Shown here one piece after another: positions 6,404 through 13,947 of a DNA stretch of 16,273 nt. Position 1 is the stretch's first letter. Each line of letters opens with the position of its first letter. A program made the position numbers and the translations under genes. The notes under the pieces were generated by a model. The model was not told the DNA's origin, did not search any database, and worked only from the letters and a program-made list of their open reading frames with translations. This DNA is from BS750m-G77 sp043797735 (GTDB taxonomy: Bacteria; Omnitrophota; Gorgyraeia; Gygaellales; Profunditerraquicolaceae): assembly GCA_043797735.1 (NCBI GenBank), contig JAZDPH010000054.1:1-16273 (forward strand). Reading direction: 5' to 3'.

Positions 6404-7683
6404 GTCTTGCCGTTACTCTGATAGAATTCTAAAGCCTTCAAGATATCCACCGCGCGCATAAGCTGATTATCCGACTTGTAGCCTAAAGCAGCGTCTTCCT
6501 GCGGGGGCTCATTTTTACCGTCTATCTTACTGAATATCTCCTCTTTCTGGTCTTCGGTTTTTCCGTTCCTGGTAATCTCTATCCTGCCCTCTTCTACGAG
6601 GATATCCGGCTCTACCCCTTTTTCGTGTATAATTTTACCCAGCGGAGTAAAATATTTACTTGTCGTCAGCCTAAGCGCCGAGCCGTCGCTTAAAGGTATA
6701 ACCGACTGGACCGAGCCCTTGCCAAAAGACTTCATCCCCACGATGATAGCGCGCTTATAATCCTGCAGGCAGCCGGCAACTATTTCGCTTCCGGAAGCAG
6801 AGCCTTCATTTATTAATACCGCCATCGGCAATTCAAGAATGGGGCTGCCGTCATCAGCGAGAAGTTCCATGTTTTGCGCCGGCTGGCGGCCCTTGGTATA
6901 AACGACTTTTTTGCCCTTATCCACAAACTTACCCGCTACTTCTACCGCTACATCCAGCAGGCCCCCGGGATTATTACGCAAATCAAGTATCAGCGCCTTC
7001 ATCCCGCTATTGCTCAAATTCTTCAGCGCCTTATCCAAATCCTTGGACGTATTCTCCCTGAATTCGGATAAGCGAACATAGGCAATGCCATTCTCCAATA
7101 TCTTTGCCTCTTTTATATCCTTTATCTTGATCATGTCGCGTGTAATCTTAAAATCCAGGATCTTATTCTCCGACTCCCGCAGGACAGAAAGGCTAACCGA
7201 TGTGCCGGGCTTGCCCCTTAATTTCTTTACCGCGTCGGTAAGGGTCAAATCGCGGGTCAATTCATCGTCAATCTTTACAATGCGGTCATTGGCCTTCATA
7301 CCCGCCTTCCAGGCCGGGGTGTCTTCCAGCGGCGTCACCACGGTCAACAGGCCGTCCTTTAAGGTGATCTCAATGCCTAAGCCGCCGAATTTTCCTTCGG
7401 TGTCAACTTTTAATTCATTATAGGTCTCCGGGTCCATAAACTGGCTGTGCGGGTCAAGCGAGGCAAGCATCCCCTTTAACGCCCCGTAAATCAAATCCTT
7501 GGCATCTGTATCATCAACATAGTCCATGCGCACTATTGCCAGAGAGTCAGAAAAAATCTCCACCTGCCGATAAAGGTCATCCTCTTGTTTTCTGTCTACG
7601 GCGGAAACCGCGCGGGAAACAAAAATAAATATCCCCAGGCCGATTATAAATAAAAGCGGTATGACGACTATTCTTTTACGCAT
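6400..7683 (-). CDS. ctpA: C-terminal processing peptidase, S41 family
   Basis: A membrane-anchored or exported S41 serine protease. Residues about 5-28 are a signal or anchor helix (VIPLLFIIGLGIFIFVSRAV). A PDZ domain covers about 95-180 (GGLGIEITLKDGLLTVVTPL). The protease core has the catalytic Ser297 in NEGSASGSEIVAG and Lys322 in SFGKGSVQS, exactly 25 residues apart as in plant D1 protease. YFTPLGKIIHEKGVEPDI is the usual end of the core. At 427 residues the length is typical. The ATG overlaps the gatB stop (TGATG), and its own stop overlaps the yibQ GTG start, so gatB-ctpA-yibQ is a tight operon. In other bacteria such proteases trim envelope proteins and regulate peptidoglycan hydrolases; the substrate here is unknown. 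Confidence 0.93.
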   Translation of the reverse strand: MRKRIVVIPLLFIIGLGIFIFVSRAVSAVDRKQEDDLYRQVEIFSDSLAIVRMDYVDDTDAKDLIYGALKGMLASLDPHSQFMDPETYNELKVDTEGKFGGLGIEITLKDGLLTVVTPLEDTPAWKAGMKANDRIVKIDDELTRDLTLTDAVKKLRGKPGTSVSLSVLRESENKILDFKITRDMIKIKDIKEAKILENGIAYVRLSEFRENTSKDLDKALKNLSNSGMKALILDLRNNPGGLLDVAVEVAGKFVDKGKKVVYTKGRQPAQNMELLADDGSPILELPMAVLINEGSASGSEIVAGCLQDYKRAIIVGMKSFGKGSVQSVIPLSDGSALRLTTSKYFTPLGKIIHEKGVEPDILVEEGRIEITRNGKTEDQKEEIFSKIDGKNEPPQEDAALGYKSDNQLMRAVDILKALEFYQSNGKT

Positions 7684-9116
7684 CAGGATAACCTCCGTTT
7701 TAATATTTCCTGCATCAGTTTAGGGTTTGCCTTGCCTTTTGTCTTTTTCATCGCCTGCCCGACCAGGTACATCAACGCGTTCTCCTTGCCGGTGCGGTAA
7801 TCGCCGGCGGATTTAGGATTTTCCTTAATCACCTCTTCAGCCGCGGCTTCTAGGCTTGCGCCGTCGGAAACCTGGTACAAATTTTTCTCCTGAATGAGTT
7901 CTGAAATTAATCTTGCGCTTGTGATTGACTCGCCCAAGACGGCCTTTGCGGATAAATTAGAAATCTTGCCCTCTTCGGCCAATTTTACTAAGTTGATTAA
8001 TTCTGAATTTCCTCCGGGTATTTTTAACTCCGAAGGAAGGCAGTTACGGCTGTTTGCCTCTGAAAGCACCGGACCGATCAGCCAATTTACAATTATTTTT
8101 TTATCCTTTGCGGGATATTTTTTTATGCAGTCTTCGGCGTAATCGGCCTCTTTCCTGGAGGCGGTTAAAATTTTTGCTTCGTATTCCGAGAGATTGTATT
8201 CTTTAATAAAACGCGTGACTTTTTCCTGCGGCAGCTCCGATATGGCCCCGCGCAGCCGGCTCACCTTATCTTCGGTTATTGTAAAAGGCGGCAGGTCCGG
8301 CTCGGGAAAATAACGGTAATCCTGCGCCTCCTCTTTGCTGCGCATCAGCACGGTGAGCGACTTCTCCGAATCCCAGAGCCTGGTCTCCTGCGTTACTTTC
8401 TCGCCCCTGCTTAATAATTCACCCTGCCGGCTGATCTCATATAGAAGGGCATCCCTTACCCCCTTAAAGGAGTTCATGTTTTTTAACTCCGTCTTTACTC
8501 CCAGCGTTTTAGTTCCGGCCGGCCTTAACGAGATATTTGCATCGCAGCGCAAAGAGCCCTTTTCCATATCGCAATCAGAGACCTCAAGGTATTCCAGGAT
8601 GCTTTTTAAGGCGGTCAGGTATTCGTATGCCTCCTGCGGCGAATTGATATCGGGCTTAGAAACTATTTCCAATAGGGGTACGCCGGCACGGTTAAAATCC
8701 AGAAGGCTTGCATCATCTTTATGAATAAGCTTTCCGGCATCCTCCTCCAAATGCACGCGCAGGATTCCTATGCGTTTTGTTTTTGCTTCAACATTAATAT
8801 CCAGATAGCCCTCTTGCGACAAGGCAAGGTCATACTGGGAGATCTGGTAATTCTTAGGCAGGTCAGGATAGAAATAATTCTTCCGGTCAAGTTTTGTATA
8901 TTCCCGTACCTGACAGTTCAAGGCAAGGGCGACTTTAACCGCCAGCTCCAGCGCAAGTTTATTCAGAACCGGCAGGGAACCAGGAAACCCGAGGCAGACC
9001 GGGCAGGTTTGCGAATTCGGCTCATTTCCAAATTCCGTCGAACAGCCGCAAAAAGCCTTGGTCTTAGTCTTTAAGTGGGCGTGGACCTCTAATCCAATTA
9101 CGGTTTCGTAATTCAC
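7683..9116 (-). CDS. gatB: Aspartyl/glutamyl-tRNA amidotransferase subunit B
   Basis: GatB binds and activates misacylated Glu-tRNA(Gln) and/or Asp-tRNA(Asn) for amidation by GatA. The N-terminus YETVIGLEVHAHLKTKTKAF is diagnostic. A zinc site is formed by C23, C25, C38 and C41. The cradle domain has KNYFYPDLPKNYQISQYD and FNRAGVPLLEIVSKPDI, and the C-terminal tail holds the GatB/YqeY domain ending GQAMKKTKGKANPKLM. The 477 residues are full length. The start is GTG at 9116, with AGAAGG as the likely ribosome site. That site lies inside a perfect 13-bp inverted repeat (9116-9128 with 9180-9192). The gene is 242 bases from gatA instead of adjacent, with a palindromic repeat between them. Confidence 0.97.
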   Translation of the reverse strand: MNYETVIGLEVHAHLKTKTKAFCGCSTEFGNEPNSQTCPVCLGFPGSLPVLNKLALELAVKVALALNCQVREYTKLDRKNYFYPDLPKNYQISQYDLALSQEGYLDINVEAKTKRIGILRVHLEEDAGKLIHKDDASLLDFNRAGVPLLEIVSKPDINSPQEAYEYLTALKSILEYLEVSDCDMEKGSLRCDANISLRPAGTKTLGVKTELKNMNSFKGVRDALLYEISRQGELLSRGEKVTQETRLWDSEKSLTVLMRSKEEAQDYRYFPEPDLPPFTITEDKVSRLRGAISELPQEKVTRFIKEYNLSEYEAKILTASRKEADYAEDCIKKYPAKDKKIIVNWLIGPVLSEANSRNCLPSELKIPGGNSELINLVKLAEEGKISNLSAKAVLGESITSARLISELIQEKNLYQVSDGASLEAAAEEVIKENPKSAGDYRTGKENALMYLVGQAMKKTKGKANPKLMQEILKRRLS

Positions 9117-9192
9117 CCCGCACCTTCTTTTTTATTCAATACTATTCCCATATTTATACTCTCAACATCTTTATTTATTAGAAGGTGCGGGG
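9116..9192 (-). promoter_or_regulatory. Inverted repeat that could sequester the gatB ribosome binding site
   Basis: A perfect 13-bp inverted repeat (9192-9180 with 9128-9116 on the minus strand) encloses a 51-base AT-rich loop. The 3' arm AGAAGGTGCGGGG contains the gatB Shine-Dalgarno sequence and the first base of its GTG start. If transcribed from upstream, the stem would hide the ribosome site. A weak TTGAGA-15-TAGTAT promoter-like pair lies in the loop (9165-9139); a transcript starting there would lack the 5' arm and escape the stem. Confidence 0.55.
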
Positions 9193-9239
9193 CTCATCTC
9201 TTTTCCCGTCATTCAGGCTGTGTCGCAATACCATTATAC

Positions 9240-9331
9240 GTCATTGCGAGGAAGCCGTCGAAGACGGCTGACGAAGCAATCTCGTCGATAAGTTTGGGAT
9301 TGCTTCGCTCCCTGCGGTCGCTCGCAATGAC
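9240..9331. repeat. Dispersed palindromic (MITE-like) repeat, GTCATTGCGAG type
   Basis: The ends are gtcattgcgag (9240-9250) and ctcgcaatgac (9321-9331). Inside are cgaagcaatc (9272-9281) paired with gattgcttcg (9298-9307) and a 7-bp hairpin agccgtc/gacggct (9253-9269). I recall this sequence pattern as a common intergenic repeat in many unrelated bacterial genomes. It lies between gatA and gatB and could form a cruciform or an RNA hairpin. Confidence 0.82.
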
Positions 9332-9358
9332 AATATTCCTTCAATACGCCATCACATA

Positions 9359-10804
9359 TCATAACTTTGGTTTCATCTTGTGCCACTCGGTATTCTGTTC
9401 GTAAGTATGCGCCACCCTGAAAAGCATCTCTTCATCAAAGGGCTTGGCCATAATCTGCAAGCCTACAGGCAGGCCCTCTTTGGTAAAGCCGCAAGGGAGC
9501 GATATCGCCGGAATGCCCGCTAAATTAACCGATATGGTATAGACATCCGAAAGATACATCTTAAGCGGCTCATTGCATCTTTCGCCGATTTTAAATGCCG
9601 GCGTAGGCGATGTGGGGGCCAGGATACAGTCGGCCTCCTTAAAAACATTATCAAAATCCTGTTTTATCAACGTGCGCACTTTTAAGGCGCGCAGGTAATA
9701 GGCATCGTAATAACCATGCGACAAAGCAAAGGTCCCCAGGATAATCCGGCGTTTGGCCTCCTCGCCGAAACCGGCGCCGCGGGTTTTTCTATACATATCT
9801 ATTAATGACTGTTGGGGGCTTCGATAACCATACTGCACCCCGTCAAACCTGGCAAGATTAGAACTGGCTTCGGCGGTGGCAATAATATAATAGACCGGGG
9901 CTGCGTATTCTGTATGAGGCAGAGAAACTTCTTTTATTACAGCACCTAAGCTTTTTAATTTCTCTACCGCTTCAGCGACCGCGCTTTTAACCTGCGCGTC
10001 CATCCCGTCAATAAAATACTCTTTGGGAATCCCTATTTTTATCCCTTTAACATCGTTGATTAATGACTTGGTGTAATCCGGGACTTCTTTATTTACGGAG
10101 GTGGAATCTTTCGGGTCATAGCCGGAGATTGCCTGCATTAATATCGCGCTGTCGGTTACGTCTTTTGTTAAGGGGCCGATCTGATCCAGGCTGGAGGCAA
10201 AGGCGATCAAGCCGTAACGGGAGACCCTGCCGTAGGTGGGTTTTAGGCCCACCACCCCGCAGAAAGAAGCGGGCTGGCGAATTGAGCCGCCGGTATCCGA
10301 GCCCAATGCAAATATCGCCTCATCCGCGGCAACCGCTGCCGCCGAGCCTCCGGAGGAGCCGCCGGCAACGCACTCTAAATCCCAGGGGTTATGCGTGGGG
10401 CCAAAGCAGGAATTTTCCGTTGATGAACCAAAGGCAAACTCATCCATGTTCGTCTTTAAGGAAAGTACCTCGGCTCCGGCATCCTTTAATTTTATGATTA
10501 CGGCAGCATCGTAAGGCGGCTTAAAACCTGCCAGGATTTTAGAGCAGCATTCGGTATTATGCCCTTCGGTACAGATGTTGTCTTTTATTGAAACCGGAAC
10601 CCCCTTTAAAAGCGGACGATGGACGATGGACGATGGACGATGGACGATGGGATTAGAATCATTCCCTCGGACATGGGCCCTGACTTTAGGGTCAACGGAT
10701 TTGATTCTCTGGCGCAGAGATTCAATGATCTGCCCGGAATCAATTTTATGCCCCTTTATTAAATCTATGAGTTCGTGCGCGGTCAGCCTGTTTAGCTCTT
10801 CCAT
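9359..10804 (-). CDS. gatA: Aspartyl/glutamyl-tRNA amidotransferase subunit A
   Basis: GatA is the amidase subunit that releases ammonia from glutamine for transamidation. It shows the amidase-signature triad: K74 in VSIKDNI, the cis-Ser S150 in the GGSSGGSAAA block, and the nucleophile S174 in SDTGGSIRQPASFCG. The downstream KPTYGRVSRYGLIAFASSLD is typical. At 481 residues the length is normal. Residues about 52-64 (PIVHRPSSIVHRP) are encoded by five copies of a 7-bp repeat and replace the usual linker before the catalytic core. Its ATG overlaps the gatC stop (TAATG), so translation is coupled. A gap with repeats separates it from gatB. Confidence 0.97.
   Translation of the reverse strand: MEELNRLTAHELIDLIKGHKIDSGQIIESLRQRIKSVDPKVRAHVRGNDSNPIVHRPSSIVHRPLLKGVPVSIKDNICTEGHNTECCSKILAGFKPPYDAAVIIKLKDAGAEVLSLKTNMDEFAFGSSTENSCFGPTHNPWDLECVAGGSSGGSAAAVAADEAIFALGSDTGGSIRQPASFCGVVGLKPTYGRVSRYGLIAFASSLDQIGPLTKDVTDSAILMQAISGYDPKDSTSVNKEVPDYTKSLINDVKGIKIGIPKEYFIDGMDAQVKSAVAEAVEKLKSLGAVIKEVSLPHTEYAAPVYYIIATAEASSNLARFDGVQYGYRSPQQSLIDMYRKTRGAGFGEEAKRRIILGTFALSHGYYDAYYLRALKVRTLIKQDFDNVFKEADCILAPTSPTPAFKIGERCNEPLKMYLSDVYTISVNLAGIPAISLPCGFTKEGLPVGLQIMAKPFDEEMLFRVAHTYEQNTEWHKMKPKL
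10614..10650. repeat. Heptamer tandem repeat (GGACGAT x5) inside gatA
   Basis: Five perfect tandem copies of ggacgat (10614-10648) plus a partial gg. On the gatA strand they encode a repeated IVHRP-type peptide in frame. The perfect unit identity suggests recent origin or ongoing slippage or homogenisation. Confidence 0.95.
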
Positions 10805-11091
10805 TATTCAATTACCTTGGGCACAACAAAAAAGCCTCCCTGCCGCTGGGGGGCATTCATCAACGCCTTATCAACAGAGAGGGATTTCTGCGGCTGGTCC
10901 TCTCTTAATACATTGCTGATAGACAAAATATGGTCAGTGGGCTTTACTTCTGTTAAGTCCAACTTGCTTAATTTATCAATGTAATCAAGGATATCGTGCA
11001 GCTGCCGGGAAAACTTTTCTAACTCCTTGGCATCCAATTCGATACAAGCAAGGCGGGCCGTACGCTCAACCGTCTCTTCGCTTATCCGCAT
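10804..11091 (-). CDS. gatC: Aspartyl/glutamyl-tRNA amidotransferase subunit C
   Basis: GatC is the small subunit that wraps around GatA and stabilises the GatAB complex. The 95-residue product starts MRISEETVERTARLACIELD and has the usual HDILDYIDKLSKLDLTEVKP and LREDQPQKSLS segments, ending QGGFFVVPKVIE. I chose ATG 11091 because GGAGGGG precedes it at good spacing and the family starts here. A longer frame opening at 11214 would add residues unlike GatC and would begin upstream of the likely promoter. It is the first gene of the gat cluster. Confidence 0.95.
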   Translation of the reverse strand: MRISEETVERTARLACIELDAKELEKFSRQLHDILDYIDKLSKLDLTEVKPTDHILSISNVLREDQPQKSLSVDKALMNAPQRQGGFFVVPKVIE

Positions 11092-11113
11092 AACCCCTCC
11101 ATTATAGAAAAAT

Positions 11114-11142
11114 ATACTAACATCCCTTGCATAAAAAGTCAA
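11114..11142 (-). promoter_or_regulatory. Promoter of gatC-gatA
   Basis: TTGACT (11142-11137) and TAGTAT (11119-11114) are separated by 17 bases. Transcription would start near 11107, giving a leader of about 15 bases with GGAGGGG before ATG 11091. Confidence 0.7.
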
Positions 11143-11233
11143 CACATTCGTATCTCCCTGGATAGTAAACATCGTGGGGATACTCAGTGTTGATACTGAG
11201 AGCGGCCCCAACACATTGGGCCGCCGAATGTGT
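11142..11233. other. Nested inverted repeats upstream of gatC
   Basis: An outer 9-bp inverted repeat (ACACATTCG at 11142-11150, CGAATGTGT at 11225-11233) encloses two hairpins. One is CTCAGT/ACTGAG (11183-11200). The other is a strong 9-bp stem with one bulge, GCGGCCCCAA/TTGGGCCGC (11202-11224). CAACACATT also occurs as a direct repeat (11140 and 11209). No T-run follows, so a standard terminator is not supported; the outer arm touches the -35 of the gatC promoter. The rest of the gap up to 11357 shows nothing I recognise. Confidence 0.5.
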
Positions 11234-11357
11234 CAATTATAATAAGGGAATGTTTAATGCCTCTGGCGGGACCTAGGGCCACCGTCTTCTACCCCCACTT
11301 TCCCGATTGCCCCGAAAACATTTTCTGCTTTAGAATGGAAACAGGCGGGGATTATAC

Positions 11358-12116
11358 CTATTCACCCAAATGACGGATAAGCCCTATAGAACGCAAAACT
11401 ATAATATCTGCCTTACGCGCCTCTTCCTGTTCAGAACGACAATAATCAACATCCATTAATTCTAAAAATTCCGCTGTATAGCCTCTCAAAATCCCAGAAT
11501 ATTCAATTATCTTTTCTCCCCTGAATAACTGCAGGACAACCTTTTTGCCCATATGTTTCTCCAGTAGGGGCTCAAATGATGTATTTAATGAAGAAAATAC
11601 CCCTGCCTGCATCTGAGAGACATACTTATCCTGGCCGGACAAAGCCCTTCCCATACCACTCATTTGCTTTGCCCTTCCTATCAATAAATTCACCACTTCC
11701 ATAACCGAATCTTTTACTGTGGCAAAGAAATTCCTTATCTTCCTTTTTATTGTCCTCAGGCCCTTCTGTTGATAGATGCTATTTAAAAAACGAGCGCGTT
11801 TCTTCTTACCCTTATCATCCAAGTTCTCAAGAAAACGTACGATACACTGAATATTGGGATACTCATTTTTATAAAGAATAAAACTGGTCTCGATATGATT
11901 ATCGTCTTTGTCTAAATAAGGTTCCTTGTATTTAAGTTCGAGTCCCGTTGCCTCAATCCGCAGGATCCCCCAGATAACCTTGCCGTTTTTTAGTTCAATA
12001 TTTACCAGAACGTCGGAGAAATTAAGAAGACACCTGTCACGCATCCTGCCTTTGGCAAAAGCACCAATCACAGTAGATAAAATAATGAATAGTACTGTTA
12101 CGGTTAACGAATCCAT
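11358..12116 (-). CDS. Membrane-anchored protein of unknown function with two Sm1-like segments
   Basis: I do not recognise a named family. The 252-residue product has one N-terminal membrane helix at about residues 4-20 (LTVTVLFIILSTVIGAF), then basic residues (KGRMRDR), so the body is probably cytoplasmic. Residues about 36-62 (VLVNIELKNGKVIWGILRIE) and about 191-221 (KKVVLQLFRGEKIIEYSGIL) share a pattern of beta strands, turn Gly and a later L-E-L. This resembles the Sm1 motif of LSm-type beta barrels. The part between is rich in Lys/Arg and may be helical. ATG 12116 follows GAAAGGAT. It seems to have its own extended -10 promoter and to be monocistronic, followed by an intergenic region before gatC. 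Confidence 0.65.
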   Translation of the reverse strand: MDSLTVTVLFIILSTVIGAFAKGRMRDRCLLNFSDVLVNIELKNGKVIWGILRIEATGLELKYKEPYLDKDDNHIETSFILYKNEYPNIQCIVRFLENLDDKGKKKRARFLNSIYQQKGLRTIKRKIRNFFATVKDSVMEVVNLLIGRAKQMSGMGRALSGQDKYVSQMQAGVFSSLNTSFEPLLEKHMGKKVVLQLFRGEKIIEYSGILRGYTAEFLELMDVDYCRSEQEEARKADIIVLRSIGLIRHLGE

Positions 12117-12146
12117 TTATTCAATCCTTTCTTTCCTCTTTTTCCC

Positions 12147-12155
12147 ATTATACCA
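12147..12155 (-). promoter_or_regulatory. Extended -10 promoter of the unknown membrane protein gene
   Basis: TGGTATAAT (12155-12147) is a perfect -10 with the TGn extension. The -35 region is poor. Transcription would start near 12140, about 25 bases before the ATG at 12116. Confidence 0.55.
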
Positions 12156-12183
12156 TCTCCATTACAAATTCTGAGGACATCAT

Positions 12184-12225
12184 ACTTAATTCCGAATTAT
12201 GTAATACGTCCCCGGAATTTTGTGG
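12184..12225. repeat. Possible solo repeat or relic of another mobile element
   Basis: On the minus strand this stretch reads as AATTCCGGGGACGTATTACA, then TAATTCGGAATTAAGT with a near-palindromic core. It resembles the ends of REP-associated (RAYT) elements as I recall them. It shares GGGGACGT with the nearby IS ends but is otherwise different. No transposase belongs to it here. Confidence 0.35.
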
Positions 12226-12262
12226 TTTTTGCCGAGCAGCGCGAAATATATCTCCCTGGAAT

Positions 12263-12289
12263 AAAGGAGACGTGGGGCTGTCCGATAAT
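12263..12289 (+). repeat. IS terminal inverted repeat, left
   Basis: The core is GACGTGGGGCTGTCCGATAA. It pairs with 13914-13940 over 27 bases with two mismatches. Confidence 0.88.
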
Positions 12290-12360
12290 AGCTATAAATA
12301 AAAAATTGACTCTAAATTTGCTCTTTCTCAAAGAAGACGTTTCGGTAGAAAGACTATTTT

Positions 12361-13815
12361 CTAATTTAGCGCCCACCTAAGGGCTGAATTAAACCTTATT
12401 TTCTTTCCTGGGGTAGAGATAAGCGAAGCAATTTTCCTAATATTGTAGCCTATGCAGAGCAGCTTGAACTCAGTTGAGACGCGGGGTTGGCCTCTACACA
12501 AGAACTGCCTAAAGCCCAAGTTTTTCTTAAAATGACCAAATGGTGTTTCTGCGGCAGGGGCACGTTGATTGTATTTATTCTTCCCGGATTTTGTGGTAAG
12601 CCTGTGCCGCATCTTTATAACGAGATCTTCCCTTATGTATCTACTGATCATTCTAAACTTTGCCTTGCCGCGAAGGCATGATTTTTTCTTAAGGCATTGC
12701 CGGCAATCTTTAGCCTGATAGATAGTCAGGCCCTTTTTGGACTGAACTGTCTTTTTATAAAGCGCCTTTCCTTCAGGGCAGATATACTGGTCTTTGATAC
12801 GATTATATCTAAAAGCTTGTTTATTTAAAAGACGTTGTTTTCCCTTGAATTTTTCTTTACGGTCTCTGGCATAGTCAGGATGAGGCAGATATCCTTTAAT
12901 CCGGTTTTCTTCCAGATACATAAGGTTATTTACCGAGTAGTAACCGCTGTCGGCTAAAAGCTCTTTTGGTTTTACTTTAAGCGTTTGCTCTATTGTCTCT
13001 ACCTGCGCCTTGAGTTCATTGGAATCGGCGGGAGAGGTTTTAACTTCGCTGGAAACAACGATATTTGTCTTATTGTCCACTGCCAACTGGCAGTTGTAAT
13101 TTGTTTGGATAAGGTTGCTGCTTTTCATAAAATTGGCATCCTGGTCGGTTAGGTTGATTTTCTCCTTATCTGATTCCTTGGCTTTATGTAAAGCCTGCTT
13201 AATCTTCTCAAGCCGCTTCTTTTGGTCTTTGATATCTTCTGGCAGCTCATCGCCGGTTTTATCTTCTCCGTACAACTTGTCTTCAGCTTCATCCGTTTTT
13301 ATAGCTTCTCTGATAGTGTCTCTGATGTGTTTCTTTTGTTCTTTTAACTCGTCTTGAGTAAAGGTCTTTTGGCTTGAGGCATTAGCCCTGATTTTGGTTG
13401 AGTCTAAACTCACTGTTCCAAGCTTTATTAAGCCGATTTCTTTGGCTGCTTTGACTATACTTATAAAGGAATCTTCTAAGACGGCCTGGTGGTTCTTTCT
13501 AAAGTCAGAGATGGTTCTGAAGTTTGGGGCCTGCTGTCTGGTTAGGTAAATATAAGCTATGTTTTCTTGGGTGGATCTCATAATCTTTCTGGAGCTAAAG
13601 GTGCCTGTGGCATAGCCATAAAACAGGACTTTAATCAGCAGCCTGTAGTCATAGCAGGGAGCGCCGACAGCGCTTTGCTTATTCGCAAGAGCGGATAAAT
13701 CAAGATGTTCTACGATGTCATCGACGACAAAACAAAGATGGTCCTGGCCTAATATATCTTTGGGGTTTGAAAAGAACAGCATAAATTGCTGCGGCTGATA
13801 GCTTCTGACGGCCAT
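12361..13815 (-). CDS. IS1182 family transposase
   Basis: A 484-residue DDE transposase. The N-terminal DUF772 domain shows YDYRLLIKVLFYGYATGTFS, SSRKIMRSTQENIAYIYL and NFRTISDFRKNH. The catalytic residues are D138 in VSLDSTKIRANAS, D289 in LLADSGYYS and E423 in RAPAAETPFGHFKK. A cysteine cluster (CRQCLKKKSC, from residue 371) precedes the last catalytic part, as is common in IS1182. The insertion domain between the first two Asp residues is highly charged. The ATG at 13815 has a strong AGGAGG site. No frameshift or stop is seen, so the enzyme may be active. Confidence 0.95.
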   Translation of the reverse strand: MAVRSYQPQQFMLFFSNPKDILGQDHLCFVVDDIVEHLDLSALANKQSAVGAPCYDYRLLIKVLFYGYATGTFSSRKIMRSTQENIAYIYLTRQQAPNFRTISDFRKNHQAVLEDSFISIVKAAKEIGLIKLGTVSLDSTKIRANASSQKTFTQDELKEQKKHIRDTIREAIKTDEAEDKLYGEDKTGDELPEDIKDQKKRLEKIKQALHKAKESDKEKINLTDQDANFMKSSNLIQTNYNCQLAVDNKTNIVVSSEVKTSPADSNELKAQVETIEQTLKVKPKELLADSGYYSVNNLMYLEENRIKGYLPHPDYARDRKEKFKGKQRLLNKQAFRYNRIKDQYICPEGKALYKKTVQSKKGLTIYQAKDCRQCLKKKSCLRGKAKFRMISRYIREDLVIKMRHRLTTKSGKNKYNQRAPAAETPFGHFKKNLGFRQFLCRGQPRVSTEFKLLCIGYNIRKIASLISTPGKKIRFNSALRWALN

Positions 13816-13913
13816 AATTGCCTCCTTCTGGTAGTTTTCTATCAGCCATATTATATCATAGTTTTAGATTTTATCGACGGAATATGCAATTATTTTAAAC
13901 AGAAGAATGGGGA

Positions 13914-13940
13914 ATTATCGGACAACCCCACGTCCCCTTT
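13914..13940 (-). repeat. IS terminal inverted repeat, right
   Basis: On the minus strand the core reads GACGTGGGGTTGTCCGATAA, the partner of 12263-12289 with two mismatches over 27 bases. Confidence 0.88.
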
Positions 13941-13947
13941 TCTATAT

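Larger units (their letters stand above)
12263..13940 (-). mobile_element. IS1182-type insertion sequence, apparently intact
   Basis: A 1678-bp element bounded by 27-bp inverted repeats that match at 25 positions, enclosing one uninterrupted transposase gene. I see no clear target-site duplication in the flanks. It lies between the unknown membrane protein gene and the cysteine-rich secreted protein gene, ending 7 bases from the latter's stop codon. Confidence 0.88.

Noticed and set aside
10063..10514. Plus-strand open frames opposite gatA
   Set aside because: Arg/Pro-rich antisense translations of a firmly identified gene.
10614..10650. CRISPR array
   Set aside because: Units are 7 bp and directly tandem, with no spacers and no cas genes in the window.
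11092..11214. Longer GatC start at 11214
   Set aside because: The added residues do not resemble GatC, the stretch includes the likely promoter, and ATG 11091 has a strong GGAGGGG site.
11234..11345. Possible structured RNA gene (tRNA, 6S or SRP RNA) before gatC
   Set aside because: Some short GC stems can be drawn, but I found no tRNA T-loop, no SRP signature and no convincing 6S bubble.
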